Assembly (NCBI GenBank): GCA_035578175.1
Contig: JAQMRL010000040.1
Coordinates: forward strand, 992,001 to 1,056,000
Length of the DNA: 64,000 nucleotides
Source of the DNA: Catonia carolina
Taxonomy: Eukaryota; Arthropoda; Insecta; Hemiptera; Achilidae
Reading direction: 5' to 3'
Shown here: in pieces, positions 20,366 to 32,174 of the stretch
Numbering within the stretch: the first letter of the stretch is position 1
How the letters are laid out: each line of letters starts with the position of its first letter
The notes under the pieces: model-generated
The model's database searches: none
What the model was told of the DNA's origin: nothing
What the model saw: the letters and a program-made list of their open reading frames with translations, nothing else
Translations under genes and position numbers: made by a program

Positions 20366-21122
20366 GTCATCGTACGGACTTGAAACTTGAAACTTAAGTA
20401 ACATACCACTACCGAATCCGACTCGAACATTTACATCAAAATCGGTCAACCGGAAGTAGTAGTTTATTCGTGTAATTTTTAACTTTTTTGCGATTTTCTC
20501 AAAAACTGGTCCTACGATTTTTTTTAAAACCGCCTATTTTACTCAATTTTTTATTCTCTACAAGATAGGGTAGGCGCCATGTTTGCTGAAATTCTGGGTG
20601 AGGCTGTTTTCACGTAAAAACGTTGTTTTTTTAAGATTACAGCTTTAATATGCATTTTAGCGCAAAACTTTATATAATAAAAGTTGTAGAGAATTGAAAA
20701 TTCTACAACTTTTATTTAAAACAATTTTTTGTATAACGCTTAGTTTAGCGGTAATTTGTGATTTTCTGTTTTTTTTCTCACGAAAACGTGTGAAAAATCG
20801 ATTTTTTTTAAGATTTCGGCCTTAGTATGCATTTTACGACAAAAGTGTATATAATGAAATATATAAAAAACTAAAAGATCTAAAACTTTTATTAAGAGCA
20901 TTTTTCTCTACAGAGCCTAGTTTAGAGAGAAAGAGTGATTTTCCGTATTTCTAAGCCAAACTGAGGTCGATTTTCATTCTGCGTGTTATACTCATGATTG
21001 AAATATGGTTATATTTTTGAGGGTAGTTGTTTGTTTATTTCTAATGTTTTATTACTAATGTTAGGTTTATTGTTAATTATTTTTATTGGCAAGAGAAAGT
21101 TGTGTGAGTGTTTCACACCAGA
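20204..21122 (+). mobile_element. HINE family A, full length (A10)
   Basis: Both termini present (ACTTTCTCTTGCC at 20204, hairpin and CAGA at 21122). A short (TG)n is followed by a small deletion: GTGTGGTCATCGTACG skips the ATATCTCAAGAACGG segment. 919 bp. Confidence 0.85.
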
Positions 21123-21398
21123 TTTTTTAAATGAGGTATATACCTACTCTTAATACGAATTTAAAACTTGGAACTTAAGGGCAGACTGTACTTTGTATCC
21201 CGCCAAAGTTAAATTTGCTATTTTTAGGTACATTTTTCATAGGATTGGTAAAAGATAGAGAAATTAAACTTTACACACTATAGGTGTCGGGTTTCTTCTC
21301 GAGCTACTGACATTTTTTTCAATTTAATCTTTAGACTACACCATTTCTTTTAAAAAATTACGAATAACATAAAATTTTAACAAATTGTTTTTCTTCGT

Positions 21399-21980
21399 CC
21401 CTCCTGGGGAGTACAAGACCTTGTCGTTGGTGGAGGGGCTAGCGTGTTCCTATGACCCTGCGAGCTATGCCGGCGGTAGTGTAACTACTGGTAGGGCCAC
21501 CCAAGCCGGACAGGTCAAAGGGTAGGAGCCAGACTAAGAAGTACTCCAACCCAGCGTGTTGGGCTAATCCCCCACACGTTGGTTAAAAACGGATTCAAAG
21601 CACAACACAAAGCCTCGGAACAGGACTGGATAATCGGAATAATAAACGGAAATGCTGTAATACTGGATTTGGGACATGGAATGGTGATAAGAGAGAAGAT
21701 AGCTCTGGCTAGGAAAAATAAGATAAGATTTGGAATTTGGAACATACGCACACTGACAAGAAAATAAAACAATTCCTGGAATCAAAACCAGAAGGACGCC
21801 GACCGAGGGGCAGGCCGCGACAGAGCTATCAAGAGTACATGGAGCGGTTGGGGGAGGCTCGAGGAAAAGACTGGCAGCAGATGAGGAATATGATGATGGA
21901 CCGAGGTGTCTGGAGAGGATGGATCGAGGCAATGGCACACCCTACGCTGAGAGGCAGAAGGGGCAGATAAAGAAGAAGAA
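21399..21980 (+). mobile_element. Internally deleted, non-autonomous LINE with 12-bp target duplication
   Basis: Flanked by GTTTTTCTTCGT at 21387-21398 and 21981-21992. The 582-bp element has a LINE 5' leader (CCCTCCTGGGGAGTACAAGA) and the start of an endonuclease domain (frame 21579-21767 ending IRFGIWNIRTLTRK, cf. the WNVRTL motif). It then jumps to the RT C-terminal end (GRRPRGRPRQSYQEYMERLG...RGRRGR) and a (AAG)n tail. EN, RT palm and thumb are missing. Since both true ends and a target duplication are present, it moved in this deleted form. Confidence 0.8.
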
Positions 21981-22169
21981 GTTTTTCTTCGTGTTTTGCG
22001 TATTACTAATTTTTAGAGCTTCTGAAGAAGTCATAAAAATGTCGGTATATGTGGATATACAAGATAATTTACTGGTAAAAATTTCATCCTGGTAGGTTTA
22101 TTGGTTTCTGCGAAAAATGTACCTAGTGTTGAAAATCTAAATTTACGGGAAAAGGTAAGAAACAACAAG

Positions 22170-23486
22170 TCACGTACGCAGCTTTTGTATGGTGGCCAAG
22201 AATAGATCTGAGGACGGCGCAGGATCGGCTGAGGAAGCTGCAGAGACTGGCCTGCCTAGGGATATGTGGTGGAATGTGCACTTGTCCAACGGCTGCTATG
22301 GAGGCGATGTTTGATTTGCCTCCTCTTCATATTCAAGTGAAGAAGGAGGCGATAAGAACTGCCTTGAGGCTGGAGGGCAAGATCGGGGTTCCATCAGGGG
22401 AGATGGACCACACCGAGATCTTCAAAGAGATTGAGGGGATGGGTGTGGTGGGTGGTCCTCGGGACCGTATGAACAGAGCATATGACTTCTCCGACACACT
22501 GAGGGTGGAAATTTTTGATCGTCAGGAGTGGGCGGAGGGACAGCCAGTGATACCGGAAGGGGCTACCGTTTGGTATACTGACGGCTCAGTGATGAGCGGA
22601 AGAGCGGGATTGGGGGCCTGGGGGGCCGGGGGAAAGATTTCCCTGGCCCTTGGGTGTAACATAACCATCTTCCAAGCTGAAATATTGGCTATTAAGGTCT
22701 GTGCGGAGAGGTGTATTGAGAGGCGCCTCAGTGGGTCGCACATTTATATTTTGTCCGATAGTCAGGCGGCCATTAAGGCTTTGAGTTCTTGTACTTTTGA
22801 GTCGCGATTGGCCTATGATTGTCGGGAAGTTTTGAATGCTGTGGCCAAGCGTAACGTGGTGACGCTGCGTTGGGTGCCGGGGCACCAGGGAGTGCCTGGA
22901 AATGAGAGAGCGGATGCCTTAGCAAAGAAAGGTGCAGCCTCTCACTTCATAGGCCCAGAGCCATTCTGTGGAATTGGTGAAGGCTATTATAGAGGTATAG
23001 TTAGGGCCTGGGAAGAGGAGGCTAAAACCTCCTATTGGGAGAAGGTGCCAGGCTGTGAACAGGCAAAGAAATTCATTGCCTATTCCAGCAGGAAGGCTGG
23101 GATATATAATAGACTAGGAAGACAGGACTTGAGGAGGGTAGTGGGCCTGATGACTGGTCATTGTAATCTTGGGTATCATTTATCCAAGATAGGAGTTGCT
23201 GAAGAGAGCCTGTGTAGATTCTGTCATGAGGCAGAAGAGAAGGCTGAGCATATTTTATGCAGCTGCAAAGTGGTTGGCTGCAAAAAAGAGCGCTGATGGG
23301 TAAGGACGTGTTAACACCTTCTCAGGTAAGTGCACTAGATCCTAGGCAGATCCTGCGCTTTATTGAAAGTGTGGGTCTTGCATAAATAAGGAATAGGGGC
23401 AATCACAAAAGATCTTTTAGGTCGCGGTGAGGAGGGGCTGCAGAAGCCTGAACGCCCTGGTTGTAAAGAAGAAGAAGAAGAAGAAG
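22170..23486 (+). mobile_element. 5'-truncated LINE (RNase H type) with 13-bp target duplication
   Basis: AAGAAACAACAAG flanks it at 22157-22169 and 23487-23499, and a paralogous site at about 44.1 kb lacks it. 1317 bp ending in a (GAA)n tail after a short 3' UTR. Confidence 0.9.
22172..23385 (+). pseudogene. LINE ORF2 C-terminal part: thumb, RNase H, zinc knuckle (one frameshift)
   Basis: The frame is open from the truncation point (TYAAFVWWPRIDLRTAQ) to a TGA at 23294-23296; the first ATG is at 22274. Counting from that Met, RNase H catalytic residues are D103 (WYTDGS), E136 (FQAEILAI), D162 (LSDSQAA) and D214 (NERADALAKKG), all intact. A CCHC-like cluster CRFCHEAEEKAEHILCSC starts at C314. 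An indel in the A6 run before 23290 shifts the frame; the true tail reads LMGKDVLTPSQVSALDPRQI and ends at TAA 23383. The clade is Jockey/R1/Loa-like; I cannot be more exact. Confidence 0.85.
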
Positions 23487-23788
23487 AAGAAACAACAAGG
23501 CACAAATCAAAAGAAAATAAATTTCCCATCAACAGTTGTTTAGAAAGCTGCCACCAACAGCTGAGAATATAAAAAACCGTGATGCAGATATTTTAAAAAC
23601 TAAAAATCTCTTTGCACTAAAACCAGCAGTTTAAAATTATGAAAAAATATTAGTTCTTCGTAACATGATCATTTTTCTATGTAAAACCTGATAAAAACTT
23701 AATTTTTCCGTAAAAAATATTTTTTTTGACGTAATTTAATGTTTTTTTTTTGGTAGATGTAGGCCTAAACTATTGAAAAACATAAAAA

Positions 23789-24271
23789 TCTGGTGTGAAA
23801 CACTCACACAACTTTCTCTTGCCAATATAAATAATTAATAATAAACCTAATATTAGTAATAAAACATTAGAAATAAACAAAAAACTAACCTCAATAAACA
23901 TAACCTAATTTTAATCATGAGTGAATGATGCAAAATGAAAATCAACCTCAGTTTGGCTTAGAAATACGGAAAATCACTCTTTCTCTCTAAACTAGGCTCT
24001 GTAGAGAAAAATGCATTAAATAAAAGTTGTAGATCTTTTAATTTTCTATAAATTAAATTATATACACTTTTGTCGTAAAATGCATACTAAGGCCGAAATC
24101 TTAAAAAAATCAATTTTTCTCACGTTTCCGTGAGAAAAAAAACAGAAAATCGCAAATTACCGCTAAACTAAGCGTTATACAAAAAAATGTTTGAAACAGA
24201 AGTTGTAGGTTTTTAAATTCTCTACAACTTTTATTATATAAGTTTTTGCGCTGAAATTTATATTAAAGCCG
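23789..24271 (-). mobile_element. HINE family A, cut by the assembly gap (A11)
   Basis: Starts at the inverted 3' end (TCTGGTGTGAAACACTCACA) and runs to ATATTAAAGCCG where the N run begins. The missing half would lie in the gap. Confidence 0.8.
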
Positions 24272-24371
24272 NNNNNNNNNNNNNNNNNNNNNNNNNNNNN
24301 NNNNNNNNNNNNNNNNNNNNNNNNNNNNNNNNNNNNNNNNNNNNNNNNNNNNNNNNNNNNNNNNNNNNNNN
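24272..24371. other. Assembly gap, 100 N
   Basis: Exactly 100 N, a scaffolding placeholder, so true length is unknown. It separates a minus HINE (A11) from a plus HINE (A12), an inverted pair that is hard to assemble. Confidence 0.99.
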
Positions 24372-24406
24372 CACATATCAGAGTGCGTCTTGATAAATCT
24401 ATTTTT

Positions 24407-25331
24407 ACTTTCTCTTGCCTATATGAATATATAGGAAGGAAAGTATTGTTTTCATGTCGATTTTAAGAAATCAAGTTTCACCGGATCTATACGTTTTCAG
24501 ACCCCCTGAACCCAAAAAACATGTTTTTAGCGATTGGTCTGTGTGTGTGTGTGTGTGTGTGAACAGAATATCTCAAGAACGGAACGTCGTACGAACTTGA
24601 AACTTAAGTTACATACCACTACCGGACCCGACACGAACATTTTCATCAAAATCGGTCAACCAGAAGTAGTAGTTTATTCGTATAATTTTTCACTTTTTTG
24701 CGATTTTCTCAAAAACTGGTCCTACGATTTTTTTTTTAAATCGCCTGGTTTACTACATTTTTTATGCTCTACAAGATAGGGTAGGCGCCATGTTTGCTGA
24801 AATTCTGCGTGAGGCTGTTTTTACGTAAAAACATTTTCTTTTTAAGATTGAGGCTTTAATATGCATTTAAGCGCAAAACGTTATATAATAAAAGTTGTAG
24901 AGAATGTAAAATTCTACAACTTTTATTTCAAACATTTTTTTGTAAAACGCTTAGTTTAGCAGTAATTAGCAATTTTCTGTTTTTTTCTCACGAAAACGTG
25001 TGAAAATCGATTTTTTAAAGATTTCGGCCTTAGAATGCATTTTACGACAAAAGTGTATATAATAAAATTTATAGGAAATTAAAAGACCTACAACTTTTAT
25101 TTAAAGCATTTTTCTCTACAGAGCCTAGTTGAGCGTGAAAGATTGATTGTCCGTATTTTTAGGGCAAACTGAGGTTGATTTTCATTTTGCGTCTTTCACT
25201 CATGATTAAAATAAGGTTATGTTTTTGAGGTTAGTTTTGTTGTTCATTTCTAATGTTTTATTACTAATGTTAGGTTTATTGTTAATTATTTGCATTGGCA
25301 AGAGAAAGTTGTGTGAGTGTTTCACACGAGA
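24407..25331 (+). mobile_element. HINE family A, full length (A12)
   Basis: ACTTTCTCTTGCC at 24407; (TG)n at 24539-24560; right repeat and hairpin ending CACACGAGA at 25331. Directly followed by the start of A13 after TTTTTTT. Confidence 0.85.
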
Positions 25332-25338
25332 TTTTTTT

Positions 25339-25488
25339 ACTTTCTCTTGCCTATATACGTAAATATGTACGAAGAAAAGTATTGTTCTTATGTTGATTTT
25401 ACGAAATCAGGTTTTCACCGGATATAGCCTACATGCTTTCAGACCCCCTCAACAAAACAAACATGTTTTTAGCGATTGGTCTGTGTTG
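25339..25488 (+). mobile_element. HINE family A, 5' fragment (A13), head-to-tail with A12
   Basis: Begins ACTTTCTCTTGCC seven Ts after the end of A12 and runs to GCGATTGGTCTGTGT, where a fold-back repeat interrupts it at the microsatellite. Confidence 0.85.
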
Positions 25489-26085
25489 TAACAATTTTTT
25501 TAAACGCTTTTATTTAACTTACTCTTGGATCCATCAAATCTTGCAACTTAAAATTTTAATACTTCTACCGTATCAATATGAATCAAACTTAGCACACTTG
25601 TTTATCTTCGATGGCAATACGCTGTGGAGGTGTTTGTAAAAAAAAATTTTAAAATTAAAAAAAAATTTAAAAAAAAATTTAAAAAACGCTTTTATTTAAC
25701 AATTACTTAAAAAAATTAACTAAAAGGAAAAAAAATAAAAAAAATTTACAAAAAATCACAGAAAAAAAAATTACAAAAAAATAAAAAAAAAATAAAAAAA
25801 TTTTTTTTTAAGAAACGCTATTATTTAACAATTAATCAAAAAGAAATGAACTAAAAAGAAAAAAAGAAAAAAATTTACAAAAAAAAATCACAGACATTAC
25901 AGTTAAAAATAAAAGCGTGGCTCATTAATATATATAATATTTTACAACGAATATTTTACAATAAATATTATATATATTAATGCGCCACGCTTTTATTTTT
26001 AAACTGTAATGTCTGTGATTTTTTTTTGTAAATTTTTTTATTTTTTCCTTTTTAGTTCATTTTTTTTTGATTAATTGTTATTTAT
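25489..26085. repeat. AT-rich fold-back, copy 2
   Basis: Reverse-orientation relative of 6995-7651. It contains the shared single-copy flank (TGTTTATCTTCGATGGCAAT) and two arms around GACATTACAGTTAAAAATAA and its inverted partner, separated by a TA-rich loop at 25926-25980. Repeated TTAAACGCTTTTATTTAAC-like boxes occur within the arms. Inserted at, or replacing, the microsatellite of HINE A13. Confidence 0.75.
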
Positions 26086-26425
26086 GTTTCATTTGAAATT
26101 TTCAACAGTACACAAATATATATGACTACTGCAAAATGTGTTGTTGGCACATACCAAGTAACACGAAAGGAAACGACAAAAAGGAATGACAAAGATTAAT
26201 ACCCATTGGTATTTCTCTGGGTGTATAAGAACGTATTAAATATGATAATTAGTCCGTTTAATTGTTATTATTTTTATTATATTATTATTATTTTAGTTAG
26301 AACTCAGAGAAGATCTCTATTCCATCTTCTTTTTAGGCGCCGGGCTGGATTCCCGGGAAGGTGAATGCGATGAAGTTCTTGAATTAGAGGATTCGGATTA
26401 AGTAGTAATTTTGAAAAGAATTTTT
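26086..26425. other. Low-repeat segment with an exon-like piece
   Basis: No known repeat recognised except an ATT-rich stretch at 26262-26295. Contains the exon-like segment listed at 26338-26400. Confidence 0.35.
26338..26400 (+). CDS. Candidate terminal coding exon (speculative)
   Basis: A pyrimidine-rich stretch with AG (CTATTCCATCTTCTTTTTAG) is followed by a GC-richer segment. In the third frame it reads AGLDSREGECDEVLELEDSD and then TAA. The acidic C-terminus, acceptor-like signal and composition change are suggestive. No upstream exon or homolog is recognised, and a 20-codon frame can occur by chance. Confidence 0.2.
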
Positions 26426-26556
26426 ACTTTCTCTTGCCTATATGAATATATAGGAAGGAAAGTATTGTTTTCATGTCGATTTTAAGAAATCGAGTTTTCA
26501 CCGGATCTATACGTTTTCAGACCCCCTGAACCCAAAAAACATGTTTTTAGCGATTG

Positions 26557-26603
<47 letters not shown>

Positions 26604-27409
26604 TGTGTGTGCGCGTGTGTGTGTGTGTGAACAGAAATCTCAAGAACGGAACATCGTACGAACTTGAAACTTGAAACTTAAGTTACATACCACTACCGGA
26701 CGCGACAAGAACATTTTCATCAAAATCGGTTCAACGGAAGTAGTAGTTTATTCGTATAATTTTTCACTTTTTTGCGATTTTCTCAAAAACTGGTCCTACG
26801 ATTTTTTTAAAAATCGCCTCATTTACTCAATTTTTTATTCTCTACCAGATAGGGTTAGGCGTCATGTTTGCTGAAATTCTGGGTAAGGCTGTTTTCACGT
26901 AAAAAACAAAGTTTTTTTAAGATTACGGCTTTAATATGCAATTTAGAGCAAAAATGTATATAATAAAAGTTGTAGAGAATTTAAAGTCCTACAACTTTTA
27001 TTTCTAACATTTTTTTGTATAACGCTTAGTTTAGCGGTAATTTGCAATTTTCTGTTTTTTTCTCACGAAAACGTGAGAAAAATCGATTCTTTTAACATTT
27101 CGGCTTTAGTAGCCTATGCATTTTACGACAAAAGTGCATATAATTAAATTTATAGAAAATTAAAAGATCTACAACTTTTGTTTAAAGCATTTGTCTCTAC
27201 AGAGCCTAGTTTAGCGTGAAAGCGTGATTTCCGTATTTTTAAGCCAAACTGAGTTCGATTGTCATTTTGCGTCATTCACTCATGATTAAAATAAGGTTAT
27301 GTTTTTGAGGTTAGTTTTTGTTTATTTCTAATATTTTATTAATAATGTTAGGTTTATTATTAATTATTTGCATTGGCAAGAGAAAGTTGTGTGAGTGTTT
27401 CACACCAGA
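26426..27409 (+). mobile_element. HINE family A, full length (A14)
   Basis: Both termini present. The microsatellite (26561-26630) is (TG)n interrupted by TC and CG units. 984 bp, the same length as A7 and A31. Confidence 0.85.
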
Positions 27410-27577
27410 TTTTTTCATTTTGTATCGTTTGTGAAGTCCGTCGCTCGTCTTAAGAGTTTCGTTCAATGTTCCAATGGTATTCAATATATTTCTTGCCGTA
27501 ATTCAGTTGACTTCCCTTTCTTTCACTTTAATTTCATTTCATAGGTCTGTCTGTCACTTTATACTATGAATTAAAAA

Positions 27578-28755
<1,178 letters not shown>

Positions 28756-29058
28756 AAAAAACAAATTATACTTAATATTTACTTAACACATTCCATAAAT
28801 CAAACCGCACAAAAACACAACCATTCTCTTCTAACTGCCCCGGTCAATGACACACCAAATCAAATATGCATTCGCTTGTATTAATTACATTTTGTTTGAT
28901 AATTTTAAAACTTTCAAATAAAATATAAATTAGTGTTGTAAATATGTCTTTTAAACTTATTTGATGATCTTCGTAGATATTTCTTTATTTTAAAATTTTA
29001 ATAATTTTTTTTTTTGTAACTTTTAATTTGATCGCTGCTTTTTGCTGATTTTTTTTTT
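28756..29058. other. Unassigned spacer
   Basis: AT-rich, no feature recognised. Confidence 0.3.
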
Positions 29059-29385
29059 ACGTAGATTAGACATGAGTTTGAACAGGGACCCCGAGTAGAG
29101 TTTGTTCATGGATGGCTGTCAGCTGGTCACCTTACAAAGTCGCTTGCCCAACCGGTGTTACTTAACAAACAATAGCGACTTTCTACCAGCTGACTGACTG
29201 AGCTGGCCCGAAGGCCAGTGAAAATCAATGCCATTTCCTTATGGTTCAAATTATTCCAAGGGACACTCTGTATTAGAGCATCGTGTTCGGACGTCCAAGT
29301 GATCGAGTCATTAAAGAACTGGTAATAAGTAAACGAGGGAAGGCAGTTCTTAATACAGATTACAATATGCATATTAACAATATTT
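29059..29385. repeat. Direct repeat flanking HINE A16, left copy
   Basis: A 327-bp segment (from GTAGATTAGACATGAG to CATATTAACAATATT) that recurs at 30399-30722 with few differences. The HINE A16 lies between them. Identity of the segment is unknown. Confidence 0.85.
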
Positions 29386-29387
29386 TT

Positions 29388-29521
29388 ACTTTCTCTTGCC
29401 TATATGAATATATAGGAAGGAAAGTATTGTTTTCATGTCGATTTTAACAAATATACTCTTCACCGGATCTACTCGTTTTCAGACCCCCTGAACAAAAAAA
29501 AAAACATGTTTTTAGCGATTG

Positions 29522-29616
<95 letters not shown>

Positions 29617-30387
29617 CAAAATATCTCAAGAATGGAACATCGTACGAACTTGAAACTTAAGTTACATACCACTACCGCACCCGACACGAACATTTTCATC
29701 AAAATCGGTGTACCGGAAGTAGTAGTTTATTCAAGTAATTTTTCACTTTTTTGCAATTTTCTCAAAAACTCGTCCTACGATTTTTTTTAAAAATCACCTC
29801 ATTTACTAATTTTTTTATGCTCTACAAGGTAGGGTAGGTGCCATGTCTGCTGAAATTCTTGGTGAGGCTGTTTTCACATAAAAACATTGTTTTTCAAGAT
29901 TGCGGCTTTATTGTGATTTTACCGCAAAAACGTATATAATTTAAGTTGTAGAGAATTTAAAATTCTACAACTTTTATTTCAAACATTTTTTTGTATAACG
30001 CTTAGTTTAACGGTAATTAGCAATTTTTTGTTTTTTCTGACGAAAAAGTGAAAAGAAAAATCTATTTTATTTTAAGATTTCGGCCTTATAATGTATTTTA
30101 CGACAAAAGTGTATTTAATTAATTTTATAGGAAATAAAAAGATCTACAACTTTTCGTTAAAACATTTTTCTCTACAGAGCCTAGTTTAGTGTGAAAGAGT
30201 GATTTTCCGTATTTTAAAGACGAACTGATGTCGATTTTCATTTTGCGTCTTTCACTCATGATTAAAATAAGGTGTGTTTTTTGAGGTTAGTTTTTTGCTT
30301 ATTTGTAATGTTTTATTACTAATGTTAGGTTATATTGTTAATTATTTGCATTGGCAAGAGAAAGTTGTGTGAGTGTTTCACACCAGA
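29388..30387 (+). mobile_element. HINE family A, full length between direct repeats (A16)
   Basis: ACTTTCTCTTGCC at 29388 and hairpin ending CAGA at 30387. Microsatellite is (TG)n with a single CG at 29525-29616. 1000 bp. Confidence 0.85.
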
Positions 30388-30398
30388 TTTTTTTTTTT

Positions 30399-30722
30399 AT
30401 GTGGATTAGACATGAGTTTGAACAGGGACCCCGAGTAGTTTGTTCATGGATGGCTGTCAACTGGTCACCATACAAAGTCGCTTGCCCAACCGGTGTTACT
30501 TAACAAACAATAGCGACTTTCTACCAGCTGACTGACTGGGCTGGCCCGAAGGTTAGTGAAAATCAATGCTATTTCCTTATGGTTCAAATTATTCCAAGGG
30601 ACACTCTGTATTAGAGCATCGTGTTCGGACGTCCAAGTGATCGAGTCATTAAAGAACTAGTAATAAGTAAACGAGTGAAGGCAGTTCTTATACAGATAAC
30701 AATATGCATATTAACAATATTT
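30399..30722. repeat. Direct repeat flanking HINE A16, right copy
   Basis: Offset 1340 bp from the left copy. Both copies are preceded by a T run of similar length (TTTTTTTTT), so the duplication may include the insertion target. Confidence 0.85.
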
Positions 30723-31060
30723 CTTTGTCTTTGTTGACCAGTCGTCTATTTTATTATGATTTTATTCAATGTTGAAATAACAAAATTTATAGCCGTTATT
30801 TTATCGTCATAGTGTGCTTAAAATAATATTAAATTATTGTTGTTTAAAACACGAGGTTAGATATTTTATATATTTATATATTATATTTTAAAAGAATTAC
30901 CAGCAAGCAATTCGTCTTGCTGGTACTTGACAAAATTGCGAGGTCAAATATCTCTTATTGGCTCTTTCTATGCTTATCATAAACTGTTCATACTTTAATT
31001 AAAGAACTCATTGATTTCAGGAGTATTTCATGATTGAAATTCGTAATTCCTTCCTGGTTT
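30723..31060. other. Unassigned spacer with a short hairpin
   Basis: No gene seen. A 10-bp perfect stem TACCAGCAAG (30898-30907) pairs with CTTGCTGGTA (30916-30925) around an 8-base loop. Confidence 0.4.
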
Positions 31061-31064
31061 TCGT

Positions 31065-32015
31065 TCAAACTTAAAAAAAAAAATATGTTCAGAGCACGAA
31101 AAATCCTTGGATCAAAAAATTGTTCAAACATTACTTTTTAAGTACGTTAATAATGTGTTCCTGTAAATTTTTGTTTGTGTCAAATTCTGTACAATTGTTA
31201 TTAAGTTTTAATGGATTTTATTGCACGAAAAAATATAAAAAAGTCTCGTTTTTAAGTAAATTAGTAGGCTATTCCTGTAAATTATTGTTCGGATTTTTTT
31301 TTGTGTGTCAAATTCTCTATAATTTTAGTTAAATTTTAATGGATTTATTGCACGAAAAAATATAAAAATTCTCTTTTTTAAGTAAATTAATAGCCTTTTC
31401 CTGTAAATTATTGTTGCGAATTTTGATAGTTTGTGTCAAATCCTGGACAATTTATTTAAATTTTAACGGATTTATTGCACGAAAAAATGTGAAAAATTCT
31501 CTTTTTTAAGTAAATTAATAGCCTGTTCCTGTAAATGATTGTTCGGAATTTTTGTTTGTTGTGTCAAATTCTCTATAATTTTTGTTAAATTGTCACGGAT
31601 TTATTGCACGAAAAAATATAAAAAAACTCGTTTTTAAGTAAATTAATAGCCTGTTCCTGTAAATTGTTGTTCTGAATTTTTGTTTGTGTCAAATCATGTA
31701 CAATTTTAGTTAAATTTAAACAGATTTATTGCACGAAAGAACATAAAAATTTTTCCTTTTTAACCAAATAAACAGTCTGTTTCTGTAAATTATTGTTCCG
31801 AATTTTTGTTTGTGTCAAATCCTGTACAACTTTAGTTAAATTTAAACTGATTTATTGCACGAAAAAATTTAAAAAAATTATGTTTTTTAAGTAAATAAAA
31901 CTCTCTTCCCATAAACTATTCTTCAGAATTTTCATTTGTGTCAAATCCTCTGCAATTTTAATCAAGTTTTAACGGATTTATTGCTCGAAAGAACATAAAA
32001 AATTCTTAAAAATAT
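31065..32015. repeat. Tandem array of about 127-bp units
   Basis: Eight units, marked by GCACGAAAAAAT-like boxes near 31093, 31222, 31349, 31479, 31607, 31733, 31858 and 31982. Each has CTGTAAATTATTGTTCGGAA and TTGTGTCAAAT segments. The units are diverged, so the array is old. Short frames within it are not conserved. Confidence 0.85.
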
Positions 32016-32174
32016 ATTATGTTGTGCAAAACCATCAGTCATCGCAAAAATGCAACGTTTCCAGTCAAACATTTTTACGTTAAATTACTGATGTATCATA
32101 TTATAATAAAAAAATTTTACACTGAATTCTAATTTACAAACCCCAAACATCAACGACGTTTTCCACAAAATATA

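Larger units (their letters stand above)
21123..23788 (+). repeat. Repeat family C interrupted by two LINE insertions
   Basis: Three pieces (21123-21398, 21981-22169, 23487-23788) align in order to a paralogous locus at 43897-44215 plus 45199-45450. Shared markers are GAGAAAAATGTACCTA-type sequence, CACAAATCAAAA, TATGCAGATATTTTAAAAA and GTAGATGTAGGCCT. The paralog lacks both LINEs but has a HINE instead. What C encodes, if anything, is unknown. Confidence 0.7.

Noticed and set aside
29127..29372. 81-codon minus frame in the duplicated segment
   Set aside because: The frame is not kept in the second copy (30399-30722), where substitutions and indels disrupt it; no recognisable domain.
31065..32015. 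CRISPR-like array
   Set aside because: Units are contiguous tandem repeats of about 127 bp without unique spacers, in a eukaryotic transposon context.
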